NCBI RefSeq assembly: GCF_001879105.1 | Contig: NZ_MLCF01000007.1 | Coordinates: 1 to 64,000, forward strand | DNA from: Mangrovactinospora gilvigrisea | GTDB lineage: Bacteria > Actinomycetota > Actinomycetes > Streptomycetales > Streptomycetaceae | Reading direction: 5' to 3' | Length of the DNA: 64,000 nt | Position numbers and translations under genes: made by a program | The notes under the pieces: model-generated | Told to the model about the DNA's origin: nothing | Database searches by the model: none | The model's input: only the letters and a program-made list of their open reading frames with translations | In this document: positions 56,133 to 64,000 of the stretch, piece by piece | Position numbering within the stretch: position 1 is the first letter of the stretch | How the letters are laid out: every line of letters starts with the position of its first letter

Positions 56133-57671
56133 CTACTCCACCCCGGCCCGGATCTCCTTCATGGCCAGCTCCGACGTCGTGACCAGCTCCTCGGCCTCCT
56201 CGCGGGTGTCCACCATCGGCTGGCTGCCCTTCAGCGGCAGCAGCGCCGACTCGCGCAGCGCGATCGCCGCGACGGCCCCGATCGCCCCCGAGACGATCAG
56301 GTAGTAGGCCGGCCAGTTCAGGTCGTGGGTGCCCCCCACCAGCGCCTGGTTGACCAGCGGCGTCGTCCCGCCGAACGCGGAGACGGCGATGTTGAAGGAG
56401 ATGCCCATCGCGCCGTAGCGGATGGCGGTCGGGAAGAGCGCGGGCAGCGTCGCGGCCGTCGGGGCGGCGAAGAAGGTGAGGATGGCGGCGAGCACCAGCG
56501 TGCCGATGAGCGGCAGCACCCACCCGGACTGGCGGATCAGCAGGAAGCAGGGGAAGGCGAGGACGATCTGGGCGATCGCCCCGATCAGGAAGACCGGCTT
56601 GCGGCCGATCCGGTCGCTGAGCCGCCCGACGAACGTGATCAGCGCCACCACCAGCAGCATCGACACCAGCACCAGCGTGTCGGAGAGGGTGGCGGTGCGG
56701 TGCAGCGAGTCCGTCATGTAGGTCGGCAGATAGGCCGTCACCATGTAGTTGGTGACGTTGTAGAGCAGCACCAGGCCCATGCAGATCAGCATCGCCCGCC
56801 AGTGCTGGGAGAAGATCGTCTTGATCTCGTGGCCGGCGCCGCCGGCCTCCCGCTCGGCGACCTCGGCGTCGTGCTTGTCCAGCTGCTCCTGGTAGGCGGG
56901 GGTGTCCTCCAGCTTGAGGCGGACGTAGAGGCCGATGACGCCGATCGGCCCGGCGATCAGGAACGGGATGCGCCAGCCCCACGCCTCCATGTCGTGGTCG
57001 CCCATGATCGCGGTGAGCAGGGTGACGATGCCGGAACCGGCGGCGTAGCCGATGAAGGTGCCGAAGTCGAGCCAGCTGCCCATGAAGCCGCGCCGCCGGT
57101 CGGGCGCGTACTCGGCGATGAAGGTGGTGGCGCCGCCGTACTCGCCGCCGGTGGAGAAGCCCTGCACCATGCGGGCGATCAGCAGCAGCACGGGCGCGGC
57201 GAAGCCGATGGTCTTGTAGCCGGGGATGAAGCCGATGGCGAAGGTGCCGCAGGCCATCATGATCATCGTGGTGGCGAGGACCTTCTGACGGCCGATCCGG
57301 TCGCCGAGCGGGCCGAAGAAGAAGCCGCCGAGCGGGCGGATGAGGAAGGCCGCGGCGAAGGTGGTGAAGGAGGCGAGCACCTGCACCTGGGGCGTGGAGT
57401 GCGGGAAGAAGACCTTGCCGATGATGACCGCGAGGTAGCTGTAGACGCCGAAGTCGAACCACTCCATGCAGTTGCCCAGCGCGGAGGCGACGACGGCCCG
57501 CTTGAGCATCCCGGCGTCGACGACCGTGACGTCCTCGAGCTTCAGCGGCCGGCCGCGGCGGCGCAGGCGCCTGGTGAGCTCGTCGCGCACGTAGGGCGCC
57601 ATGCCCTTGAGCGCGGCGGCGGCTTTGCGGGTCCGCTTCTGACGGTCCGTCCCAGGGTCCTCGGGCTCCAT
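56133..57671 (-). CDS. MHS-family (ProP-like) MFS transporter
   Basis: The 512-residue protein starts at ATG 57671 with GGAGAG 7 nt upstream. A basic N-tail of about 60 residues leads to 12 membrane segments. MHS features: [60 protein letters not shown] and [16 protein letters not shown]. It imports proline, betaine or a small carboxylate with protons. An operator-like nested palindrome follows its -10 box. It is 59 nt upstream of the relA start on the same strand. Confidence 0.92.
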   Translation of the reverse strand: MEPEDPGTDRQKRTRKAAAALKGMAPYVRDELTRRLRRRGRPLKLEDVTVVDAGMLKRAVVASALGNCMEWFDFGVYSYLAVIIGKVFFPHSTPQVQVLASFTTFAAAFLIRPLGGFFFGPLGDRIGRQKVLATTMIMMACGTFAIGFIPGYKTIGFAAPVLLLIARMVQGFSTGGEYGGATTFIAEYAPDRRRGFMGSWLDFGTFIGYAAGSGIVTLLTAIMGDHDMEAWGWRIPFLIAGPIGVIGLYVRLKLEDTPAYQEQLDKHDAEVAEREAGGAGHEIKTIFSQHWRAMLICMGLVLLYNVTNYMVTAYLPTYMTDSLHRTATLSDTLVLVSMLLVVALITFVGRLSDRIGRKPVFLIGAIAQIVLAFPCFLLIRQSGWVLPLIGTLVLAAILTFFAAPTAATLPALFPTAIRYGAMGISFNIAVSAFGGTTPLVNQALVGGTHDLNWPAYYLIVSGAIGAVAAIALRESALLPLKGSQPMVDTREEAEELVTTSELAMKEIRAGVE

Positions 57672-57699
57672 GCGCAACTCTCCGGCCGCCCATCCCGTT

Positions 57700-57736
57700 T
57701 GCCGTAAATGCGGCATTTCCGCACGGGGGCAGCCTA
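57700..57736 (-). promoter_or_regulatory. Promoter and nested inverted repeats of the MHS transporter
   Basis: On the minus strand TAGGCT (57731-57736) is a -10 candidate. Downstream lie three overlapping inverted repeats: tgcgg/ccgca (57709-57723), aaatgc-g-gcattt (57706-57718) and tgccg/cggca (57700-57715). Such placement around the transcription start fits repressor binding. Confidence 0.5.
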
Positions 57737-57785
57737 GTGCCGCGGGTGCCCGGCGGGCTTGGTCGCAACGCGGGGGGACGCGAAA

Positions 57786-57813
57786 AAGCGGCCCGCCGGT
57801 GGGCGGGCCGCTT
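57786..57813 (-). terminator. Rho-independent terminator of apt
   Basis: A perfect 12-bp stem (aagcggcccgcc / ggcgggccgctt) with a 4-nt loop is followed on the minus strand by a run of five T (57783-57787), 26 nt after the apt stop. Confidence 0.88.
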
Positions 57814-57838
57814 CTGCTTCAGCGGAGGGGACGGAGCG

Positions 57839-58399
57839 TCAGGTCGTCAGCAGGGCGTCGAGTTCGACGCCGTCGAGGTGGCCGCCGAGGCGCTCGCGGC
57901 CGCCCAGGAAGCCCAGCTCCAGCAGCACCGACAGCCCCACCGGGACGGCCCCGGCGCGGCGCAGCAGCTCCAGCGCGGCCCCCGCGGTGCCGCCGGTGGC
58001 CAGCACGTCGTCGACGAGCAGCACCCGCTCGCCGGGCTCGAAGGCGCCCTGCTGGACCTCCATCACCGCCGAGCCGTACTCCAGCTCGTAGGACTGCGCG
58101 AAGACCTCGCCGGGCAGCTTGCCCGCCTTGCGGATGGGGACGAAGCCCACCCCGGCGCGCACCGCCACCGGCGCCGCCAGGATGAAGCCGCGCGCCTCCA
58201 GCCCGGCCACCTTGCTCGCGCCCAGCGCCGTGCACCGCTCCACCAGCGCGTCGGTGAGCGCGGAGAACGCCGCCGGGTCGGCGAGCAGCGGGGTGATGTC
58301 CTTGAAGACCACCCCGGGCTGCGGGTAGTCGGGGACGTCGCGGATCCGGGAGGCCAGCAGCTCGCGCAGGCCGGCCTCGGTCCCTGTCGTCTCGGTCAC
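57839..58399 (-). CDS. apt: Adenine phosphoribosyltransferase
   Basis: The 186-residue protein starts at GTG 58399 ([20 protein letters not shown]). It salvages adenine with PRPP. Seen: [40 protein letters not shown], and the PRPP loop [20 protein letters not shown]. It follows secF by 17 nt. The secD-secF-apt-(relA) order is conserved in actinomycetes; here the MHS transporter stands between apt and relA. Confidence 0.95.
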   Translation of the reverse strand: MTETTGTEAGLRELLASRIRDVPDYPQPGVVFKDITPLLADPAAFSALTDALVERCTALGASKVAGLEARGFILAAPVAVRAGVGFVPIRKAGKLPGEVFAQSYELEYGSAVMEVQQGAFEPGERVLLVDDVLATGGTAGAALELLRRAGAVPVGLSVLLELGFLGGRERLGGHLDGVELDALLTT

Positions 58400-58416
58400 G
58401 ATGCGCGTCCGTCCCC

Positions 58417-59631
58417 TCAGTGCTTCTTCTTGCCCGACGGCCGGCCCCGGCCGCCCCGCCGGTTCGGCTGCCGGCGCGTCCCGCCGGAACCGCCGGAACC
58501 GCGGCTGCTGCCGCTGCCGCCCGCCCCGCCGCGGGGGCGGTCGGCGCCCGAGCCCGAGACCGAGCCCGGCGCGGTGTCGCCCGCGCCTGTCGCGCCGGCC
58601 GGGACCGCGTCCTGCGGGCCGTCGGCCTGCTGCGGCTGCGCGGCCTGCTCGGCCGCCTTCTTGGCGTCCTGCTTCCGCTTGGCCAGCACCCGGCGGGTGA
58701 GCGCCTTCATCTCCGGCTGGGCCTCCTTCAGCGTGGCGAGGAACGGCGTGGCCACGCAGATGGAGGAGTAGGCGCCGGCGAGCAGGCCCACGAAGAGGGC
58801 GAGCGAGATGTCGTTGAGCATCCCCGCGCCGAGGATGCCGCCGCCGATGAAGAGCAGCGCCGCCACCGGCAGCAGCGCCACCACGGTGGTGTTCACCGAC
58901 CGCACCAGCGTCTGGTTGAGGCCGTGGTTGGCCGCCTCGCTGTAGGTGCGCTGGCTCTGCTTGGTGATGCCCCGGGTGTTCTCGCGGACGGTGTCGAAGA
59001 CGACGACGGTGTCGTAGAGCGAGTAACCGAGGATGGTGAGCAGGCCGATGATGGTGCCGGAGGTGACCTCGAAGCCCACCAGCGCGTAGACGCCGATGGT
59101 GATGAGGAGGTCGTGCAGCAGCGCGACGAACGCCGCCGCCGCCATCCGCCACTCGAAGGCGATCGCCAGGTAGACGACAACCAGCACCATGAAGATGATC
59201 AGGCCTTCCCAGGCCTTCTGGGAGATCTCACCGCCCCAGGTGGGGCCGATCAACTGAGAGTCGATCTTGCTCTCGGGGAGGTTCAGCTCCTTGGAGAGGT
59301 TCTGCTCGATCTCCTTGGACTTGGCCGCCGAGGTGCCGGTGATCTGCACCAGGGCCCGGCCGCCCGCCTTCTTCACCACCGACTGGGTGTTGCCGGTGGC
59401 CTTGTTGGCGGCGTCCCGGGCCTCGTTGACCGTCACCCGGGTGTCGCTGATGGTGTACTGCGCGCCGCCCTTGAACTCGATGCCCATGTGCAGGCCGCGG
59501 CCGAAGTAGCCGCCGATCGCGGCGAGCAGGATGCACACCGAGACCGCGTAGAAGACCTTGCGCTTCCCGACGAAGTCGATGCTCAGATCGCCGCGGTGCA
59601 GCCGTTCGCTGATGCGGGTGAGACGAGACAT
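58417..59631 (-). CDS. secF: Protein-export membrane protein SecF
   Basis: The 404-residue protein starts at ATG 59631, 1 nt after secD ends. Six membrane segments are seen (VCILLAAIGGYFGRGLHMGI; AFVALLHDLLITIGVYALVG; ALFVGLLAGAYSSICVATPF), with the conserved GYSLYDTVVVFDTVRENTR. With SecD it forms the proton-driven accessory complex of the Sec translocon. The C-terminus is an unusual Gly/Arg-rich tail of about 80 residues. Confidence 0.97.
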   Translation of the reverse strand: MSRLTRISERLHRGDLSIDFVGKRKVFYAVSVCILLAAIGGYFGRGLHMGIEFKGGAQYTISDTRVTVNEARDAANKATGNTQSVVKKAGGRALVQITGTSAAKSKEIEQNLSKELNLPESKIDSQLIGPTWGGEISQKAWEGLIIFMVLVVVYLAIAFEWRMAAAAFVALLHDLLITIGVYALVGFEVTSGTIIGLLTILGYSLYDTVVVFDTVRENTRGITKQSQRTYSEAANHGLNQTLVRSVNTTVVALLPVAALLFIGGGILGAGMLNDISLALFVGLLAGAYSSICVATPFLATLKEAQPEMKALTRRVLAKRKQDAKKAAEQAAQPQQADGPQDAVPAGATGAGDTAPGSVSGSGADRPRGGAGGSGSSRGSGGSGGTRRQPNRRGGRGRPSGKKKH

Positions 59632-59632
59632 G

Positions 59633-61474
59633 TCAGGCCTCCTTCACATCGGAGCGGGAGCTGCCCGAGCCGGAGCCGGATGCCCGTGCGGCGCGGCGCT
59701 GCGCGGCGAGCCGGCCCTGGATCCCTCCGGGCCGGTGCGCGCCGAGGTTCTTCGGATCCAGGCCGGACCACTTGTGGCCGTTGGCGAAGAACTTCCGCTT
59801 GGCCAGGATCGTCATCAGCGGCTTGGTGAAGAGGAAGACCACGGCCACGTCGAGGAGCGTGGTGAGGCCGAGGGTGAAGGCGAAGCCCTGCACCTTGCCG
59901 ACGGCGGTGATGAAGAGCACCGCGGCGGCGAGGAAGGTGACGAAGTCGGACACCAGGATGGTGCGCCGCGCCTTCGGCCAGGCCTTCTCCACCGCCGGCC
60001 GCAGCGAGCGGCCCTCGCGCAGTTCGTCGCGGATCCGCTCGAAGTAGACGATGAACGAGTCCGCGGTGATGCCGACGGCGACGATCGCGCCGCACACCGC
60101 CGGCAGGTTGAGCGCGAAGCCCATCGCCGGGCCGAGCAGCGTCATGATCGAGTAGGTGAGGACCACCGAGGTCAGCAGGCTCGCGATGGAGACCAGGCCG
60201 AGGCCGCGGTAGTAGGCGAGGGTGTAGACCACGATCAGGCCGACGCCGACCGCGCCGGCGATGAGGCCGGCCGTCAGCTGGTCGCCGCCGAGCGTCGGGG
60301 AGACCTGGGTGATGTCGCTCTGGTCGAACGTCAGCGGCAGCGCGCCGTACTTGAGGACGTTGGCCAGGTCGGAGGCCGACTTCTGGGTAAAGCTGCCGGT
60401 GATCTGCGCCTGCCCGCCGGTGATCGCGTTGGAGACGGACGGGGCCGAGGTGACCTGGCCGTCCAGCACGATGGCGAACTGGTTCTGCGGCTGCTGCTGC
60501 TTGGCCAGCGCGCCGGTGACCTTGGCGAACTGGTTGGCGCCGTGCGAGTTGAAGCTCAGGTCGACCTGCCAGCCGCCCACCTGGGTGGTGCCCTGCGGCA
60601 GGCCCGCCTGCGCCGACTTGATGTCGGTGCCGGAGATCGCCACCGGGCCCAGGGCGTACTTGTAGCCGTCCTGGCCGCAGGCGACGATGTTGTCGGTGGT
60701 CTTGCCCTGGCCGGCGGTGGCCGCGGCCTTCTTGGTGCACACCAGGGAGTCGAACTTCTTGGTGAGCGCGGCCGGAACGGTGCCGACCGTCTGGCCGGTG
60801 GCCGGCGCGCTCGCCGAAGTGCTCGGCGCGGCCGTGGCCTTGGCGCTGGAGGAGGCGGTGGCCTTCGAGGAGGCGGTGGCCTTGGCGGTCGGCGTGGCGG
60901 ACGAGCCGGCGGCCAGCGCCTTGGAGAGCGCCTTGCCGGAGTTGCCCTTGCCGGACTTGCCGGTGGCGCTCGCGGACGCCTTGGGGGTCGCCGTGTCCTT
61001 GGAGCCCGCCTTGGCGGAGGAGGACGGGGAGGCCTTGGGCGAGGGCGAGGTGGTGGAGCCGGGGGTGGTCGCCGACGATCCCGGGGCGAACGCGATCACG
61101 GGCCGGAAGTAGAGCCGGGCGGTCTTGCCGACCTGCTCGGCCGCGGCCGTCGCGTCCTTGCCCTTGGGGATGTTGATGACGAGGTTCTTGCTGCCCTCCT
61201 GGCTGACCTCGGCCTCGGAGACGCCGAACGCGTTGACGCGCTGCTCGATGATGCTCTTGGCGGTCTTCATGTTGTCCGCGTTGACCGCACCGCCCTCGCT
61301 CGATCGGGCGGTCAGCGTGATGCTGGTGCCGCCGGCGAGGTCAATGCCCAGCCGGGGCGACTTGTGCCCGGTGCCGAACATCGTCGCCACGAGTGCGACG
61401 GCGACGACCAGCACGAAGGCCAGCGGGCGCCAGGGCTTGGCCGCCTGCTTTGCGCCCCTTCTCGGTGATGCCAC
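59633..61474 (-). CDS. secD: Protein translocase subunit SecD
   Basis: The 613-residue protein starts at GTG 61474. The first membrane helix is PLAFVLVVAVALVATMFGTG, followed by the D1 motif LGIDLAGGTSITLTA, the large external P1 domain, and five C-terminal membrane segments with AVCGAIVAVGITADSFIVYF. Residues about 131-228 are a Ser/Ala/Thr/Lys-rich low-complexity insertion in the external part. It co-operates with SecF and YajC. A terminator-like hairpin separates it from yajC, so it may also have its own promoter. Confidence 0.97.
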   Translation of the reverse strand: MASPRRGAKQAAKPWRPLAFVLVVAVALVATMFGTGHKSPRLGIDLAGGTSITLTARSSEGGAVNADNMKTAKSIIEQRVNAFGVSEAEVSQEGSKNLVINIPKGKDATAAAEQVGKTARLYFRPVIAFAPGSSATTPGSTTSPSPKASPSSSAKAGSKDTATPKASASATGKSGKGNSGKALSKALAAGSSATPTAKATASSKATASSSAKATAAPSTSASAPATGQTVGTVPAALTKKFDSLVCTKKAAATAGQGKTTDNIVACGQDGYKYALGPVAISGTDIKSAQAGLPQGTTQVGGWQVDLSFNSHGANQFAKVTGALAKQQQPQNQFAIVLDGQVTSAPSVSNAITGGQAQITGSFTQKSASDLANVLKYGALPLTFDQSDITQVSPTLGGDQLTAGLIAGAVGVGLIVVYTLAYYRGLGLVSIASLLTSVVLTYSIMTLLGPAMGFALNLPAVCGAIVAVGITADSFIVYFERIRDELREGRSLRPAVEKAWPKARRTILVSDFVTFLAAAVLFITAVGKVQGFAFTLGLTTLLDVAVVFLFTKPLMTILAKRKFFANGHKWSGLDPKNLGAHRPGGIQGRLAAQRRAARASGSGSGSSRSDVKEA

Positions 61475-61555
61475 CTTCTCGATTCTCCCTGTCCGACCGT
61501 GGTCGACGTGCGCCGGTCCGCACGGCGCGGACGGCGGTCACGCAGTATTCCGGAG

Positions 61556-61590
61556 ACGCCCCCGGAACGGAAAACCGAAGCCGGGGGCGT
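61556..61590 (-). terminator. Hairpin between yajC and secD
   Basis: The arms acgcccccgg (61556-61565) and ccgggggcgt (61581-61590) pair perfectly around an inner cgg-aaaa-ccg. It begins 11 nt past the yajC stop and could attenuate read-through into secD. Confidence 0.65.
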
Positions 61591-61600
61591 GTGTCGGAAG

Positions 61601-62131
61601 CTACTTGCTGTCGCCGTCCTTGCGCAGGTCGGCCTTGGGAGCGGCGTCGGAGTGCTCGTCCTCCGGCTCGTGCTCCTCGTCGGCCTCGTCCTCGTGGTCG
61701 GAGTCCTTGGTCATGTCGACCTTGTCGGACTCCTCGTCGCCCTCGACCTCGGCGCGGGGCTCGTCCTCGTTCTCGTCCTCGTAGTTGTACTCGTCGAGGG
61801 AGGAGGCGTCGTCCGGCACGTCGTCGGTGGTGAAGCCCTCGGGGAGGCCGGCCGCACCCTCGGTGATGCGCGCGTACTCCTCGTCGTCGAGGACGGTGGC
61901 GATGGCGGTCTTGGCGTAGGTGGCGTGGATGCCGGGGGCGACCTCGAGCAGCACGGCGTCGTCGCCGACCCCCTTGACGGTGGCGTACATGCCGCCGATG
62001 GTGCGGACCCCCGATCCCTCTTGCATCTGGTTCCGCATGTCGACGGCGGCCTGCTGCCTCTTCTTCTGCGAGCGCGTCATGAAGACCATGACGACCACGA
62101 TCAGGAGGAGCGGGAGGAGCATAGTAGTCAC
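61601..62131 (-). CDS. yajC: Preprotein translocase subunit YajC, long acidic tail
   Basis: The 176-residue protein starts at GTG 62131 with AAGGAC about 9 nt upstream. One membrane helix (TMLLPLLLIVVVMVFMTRSQ) is followed by the YajC core (KKRQQAAVDMRNQMQEGSGV, VLLEVAPGIHATYAKTAIAT). The last 75 residues are almost all Asp/Glu (DENEDEPRAEVEGDEESDKV and on), making it much longer than enterobacterial YajC. It is an accessory of SecDF. Confidence 0.93.
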   Translation of the reverse strand: MTTMLLPLLLIVVVMVFMTRSQKKRQQAAVDMRNQMQEGSGVRTIGGMYATVKGVGDDAVLLEVAPGIHATYAKTAIATVLDDEEYARITEGAAGLPEGFTTDDVPDDASSLDEYNYEDENEDEPRAEVEGDEESDKVDMTKDSDHEDEADEEHEPEDEHSDAAPKADLRKDGDSK

Positions 62132-62188
62132 GGCGAGAAGGTCCTTTGTATCGGCCTGGGGGGCCGCTTCATAGGGGTCTTTGGAGGG

Positions 62189-62202
62189 GTGTCCGCGGAC
62201 AC
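62189..62202. promoter_or_regulatory. Perfect 14-bp palindrome upstream of yajC
   Basis: gtgtccgcggacac lies 58 nt before the yajC start in the yajC-ruvB gap. It could be an operator. A separate weak hairpin, ccgggac-cgt-gtcccgg (62279-62295), follows the ruvB stop and may be its terminator. Confidence 0.4.
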
Positions 62203-62312
62203 TGTATGTGAGCGCCCACGGCTGGAACAACGCCCAGCATGGCACTTCCGTTCCGATTTCCGTAGGCCATCGGCACCGCCGGGACCGTGTCCCGGAGGCT
62301 CCCGCGGACGCC

Positions 62313-63320
62313 TCAGCGGCGGTTGAGGCCCAGGTGCGCCCAGGCTGCGGGGGTGGCCACCCGGCCGCGCGGGGTGCGGGCCAGGAGGCCGGCGCGAACC
62401 AGGAACGGTTCGGCCACTTCCTCCACCGTCTCACGCTCCTCACCCACGGCGACAGCGAGTGTGGACAACCCCACTGGGCCGCCGTCGAAGAGCTTCAGCA
62501 GGGCGTGCAGGACCGCCCGGTCAAGCCGGTCAAGGCCTCCGGCGTCCACCTCGAAGACCTCCAGCGCCCGCGCGGCGACCTCGCGTGTGACGAATCCGTC
62601 GGCCCGCACCTGGGCGAAGTCCCGCACCCGGCGCAGCAGCCGGTTGGCGATGCGCGGGGTGCCCCGGGAGCGGCCGGCGATCTCGGCGGCGCCGGCCGGC
62701 TCGATCTCCACGCCGAGCAGCCCGGCCGAGCGGTGCAGCACCCGCTCCAGCTCGGCGGGCTCGTAGAAGTCGAGGTGGCCGGTGAAGCCGAAGCGGTCGC
62801 GCAGCGGCGGGGGCAGCAGCCCGGCCCGGGTGGTGGCGCCGACCAGGGTGAAGGGCGGCAGCTCCAGGGGGATGGCGGTGGCGCCGGGGCCCTTGCCGAC
62901 CACGACGTCGACCCGGAAGTCCTCCATCGCCATGTAGAGCATCTCCTCCGCCGGACGGGACATCCGGTGGATCTCGTCCAGGAAGAGCACCTCGCCCTCG
63001 GTGAGGGAGGAGAGGATCGCGGCCAGGTCGCCGGCGTGCTGGATGGCCGGGCCGGAGGTGATCCGGATGGGGGCGCCCATCTCCGCCGCGATGATCATCG
63101 AGAGGGTGGTCTTGCCCAGCCCGGGGCCGCCGGAGAGCAGCACATGGTCGGCGGAGGCGCCGCGCTGCCGGGCCGCGGAGAGCACCAGCGTCAGCTGCTC
63201 GCGCACCCGCTCCTGGCCGACGAACTCGTCCAGCGCGCGGGGCCGCAGCGCCGCCTCGACGGCGGTGTCCTCGCTGTCGGCGCCGGAGTCGACGAGCCGG
63301 GTGTCGTCCTGCTCGGTCAT
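62313..63320 (-). CDS. ruvB: Holliday junction DNA helicase RuvB
   Basis: The 335-residue AAA+ motor starts at ATG 63320, overlapping ruvA by ATGA. Walker A is [20 protein letters not shown], Walker [17 protein letters not shown], sensor 1 [20 protein letters not shown], and the C-terminal winged helix ends [20 protein letters not shown]. It drives branch migration with RuvA. In the Streptomyces chromosome ruvC-ruvA-ruvB precedes yajC-secD-secF, as here. Confidence 0.97.
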   Translation of the reverse strand: MTEQDDTRLVDSGADSEDTAVEAALRPRALDEFVGQERVREQLTLVLSAARQRGASADHVLLSGGPGLGKTTLSMIIAAEMGAPIRITSGPAIQHAGDLAAILSSLTEGEVLFLDEIHRMSRPAEEMLYMAMEDFRVDVVVGKGPGATAIPLELPPFTLVGATTRAGLLPPPLRDRFGFTGHLDFYEPAELERVLHRSAGLLGVEIEPAGAAEIAGRSRGTPRIANRLLRRVRDFAQVRADGFVTREVAARALEVFEVDAGGLDRLDRAVLHALLKLFDGGPVGLSTLAVAVGEERETVEEVAEPFLVRAGLLARTPRGRVATPAAWAHLGLNRR

Positions 63321-63946
63321 CGGCCGCCGCCCTTGCGGGAGTTGAGCGACTGCAGCGCGGACTTCAGCAGCGCCGGCACGGCCGCGTCCCCGCCGCCGGC
63401 CTCGGCCTGCGGGGCGACGCCCTCCACGGCGTCGTCCGCCTCGCGGGGCTGGTAGCCCAGGCCGACCAGGGCGGCGTGCAGCTGCTCGCGCCAGGGCGGC
63501 GGGCCGGAGGAGACCGCGGTGGCGCCGAGCTCGGGCGCGGAACCGGGCGCGCCGAGCCGGTCCTTCAGCTCCAGCAGCAGCTTCTGGGCGCCCTTCTTGC
63601 CGATGCCGGGCACCGCGGTGAGCGCCTTCTCGTCGCCGGTGGCGAAGGCGCGGCGCAGCGCGTCGGGCTGGTGGACGGCGAGCATGGCGCGGGCCACCCG
63701 CGGGCCGACGCCGCTGGCGGTCTGGAGGAGTTCGAAGACCTGCCGCTCGTCGTCGGTGGCGAAGCCGTAGAGGGTGAGGGAGTCCTCGCGGACGACCAGG
63801 GAGGTGGCCAGCCGCGCGGGCTCGCCCATCCGCAGCCCGGCGAGGGTGCCGGGGGTGCACAGCACCTGGATGCCCAGACCGCCGACCTCGACGACGGCGG
63901 CGTCGGGGGTGAGCGCGGCGACGGGGCCGTTGACGGAGGCGATCAT
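63317..63946 (-). CDS. ruvA: Holliday junction DNA helicase RuvA
   Basis: The 209-residue protein starts at ATG 63946, overlapping the ruvC stop (TGATG). It has an OB-fold ([20 protein letters not shown]), helix-hairpin-helix motifs ([40 protein letters not shown]) and a C-terminal RuvB-binding domain ([20 protein letters not shown]). It recognises four-way junctions and positions RuvB. Confidence 0.96.
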   Translation of the reverse strand: MIASVNGPVAALTPDAAVVEVGGLGIQVLCTPGTLAGLRMGEPARLATSLVVREDSLTLYGFATDDERQVFELLQTASGVGPRVARAMLAVHQPDALRRAFATGDEKALTAVPGIGKKGAQKLLLELKDRLGAPGSAPELGATAVSSGPPPWREQLHAALVGLGYQPREADDAVEGVAPQAEAGGGDAAVPALLKSALQSLNSRKGGGR

Positions 63947-64000
63947 CAGCGGGGGCTCTCCTTGCGGGCGGGGCGCGCGGTGCCGCGGTAGGCGGGGCGC
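63946..64000 (-). CDS. ruvC: C-terminal tail of Holliday junction resolvase RuvC (partial)
   Basis: Only the last 17 codons are visible ([17 protein letters not shown], then TGA at 63946-63948), a basic disordered tail. The identity rests on position directly upstream of ruvA with stop/start overlap, the usual ruvCAB order; no catalytic residue is in the window. AAGGAG in this tail serves as the ruvA ribosome site. Confidence 0.65.
   Translation of the reverse strand, partial: RPAYRGTARPARKESPR

Overview
The window is about 73% GC, has very dense gene packing with many ATGA/GTGA overlaps, GTG and TTG starts and a few rare TTA codons, and carries a chaplin-type spore-coat gene. It therefore comes from a filamentous actinomycete of the family Streptomycetaceae (Streptomyces or a close genus). 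Most of it is a conserved chromosomal core block. I see no rRNA, tRNA, CRISPR array, prophage or transposase.

Layout. 1-5081: a partial gene, then nusB-efp-pepQ-like, a divergent ATP-binding protein / LOG-family pair, a NUDIX enzyme and a SRPBCC protein. 5115-20421: a secreted amidase behind a DasR-like site, then a long minus-strand housekeeping run (aroB-aroK-aroC, aroE-mltG, ruvX-alaS and three small envelope-type genes), a metallo-hydrolase, rpsD, an iron-box-controlled DUF2470 gene and rarA. 20546-25966: accessory plus-strand genes (ABC-2 exporter with two-component system; MerR regulator with C45-type hydrolase). 26017-31452: aspS-hisS-MBL, a 58-residue remnant of a membrane-anchored cyclophilin, and a DUF349 protein.

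31493-49064 is the main accessory region: LacI regulator, secreted esterase with a lectin domain (TTA codon), arginine deiminase with an antiporter, a cysteine-free chaplin, a YdcF-like membrane protein, UspA, an AraC/GlxA regulator, ornithine aminotransferase with a dimethylargininase-type enzyme, a secreted alginate-lyase-type protein (TTA codon, LacI-type operator), an Lrp regulator and a DUF4132 giant. 49300-53575 is a compact catabolic island: KDPG aldolase and a D-amino-acid dehydratase-like PLP enzyme on one strand, KDG kinase, IclR regulator and RidA on the other, around a shared repeat-rich promoter. 53647-64000 returns to core: relA, an MHS transporter, apt, secF-secD-yajC, ruvB-ruvA and the tail of ruvC.

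The most promising points are the proposed route from a beta-hydroxy D-amino acid (for example D-glucosaminate) through KDG; an exact RecA-independent DNA-damage (PafBC-type) promoter placed to give a leaderless transcript; iron-box and DasR-like operators; loss of the cyclophilin domain; and a peptidase homologue that has lost most metal ligands. All functional calls are from reading sequence and family knowledge; no searches were run.
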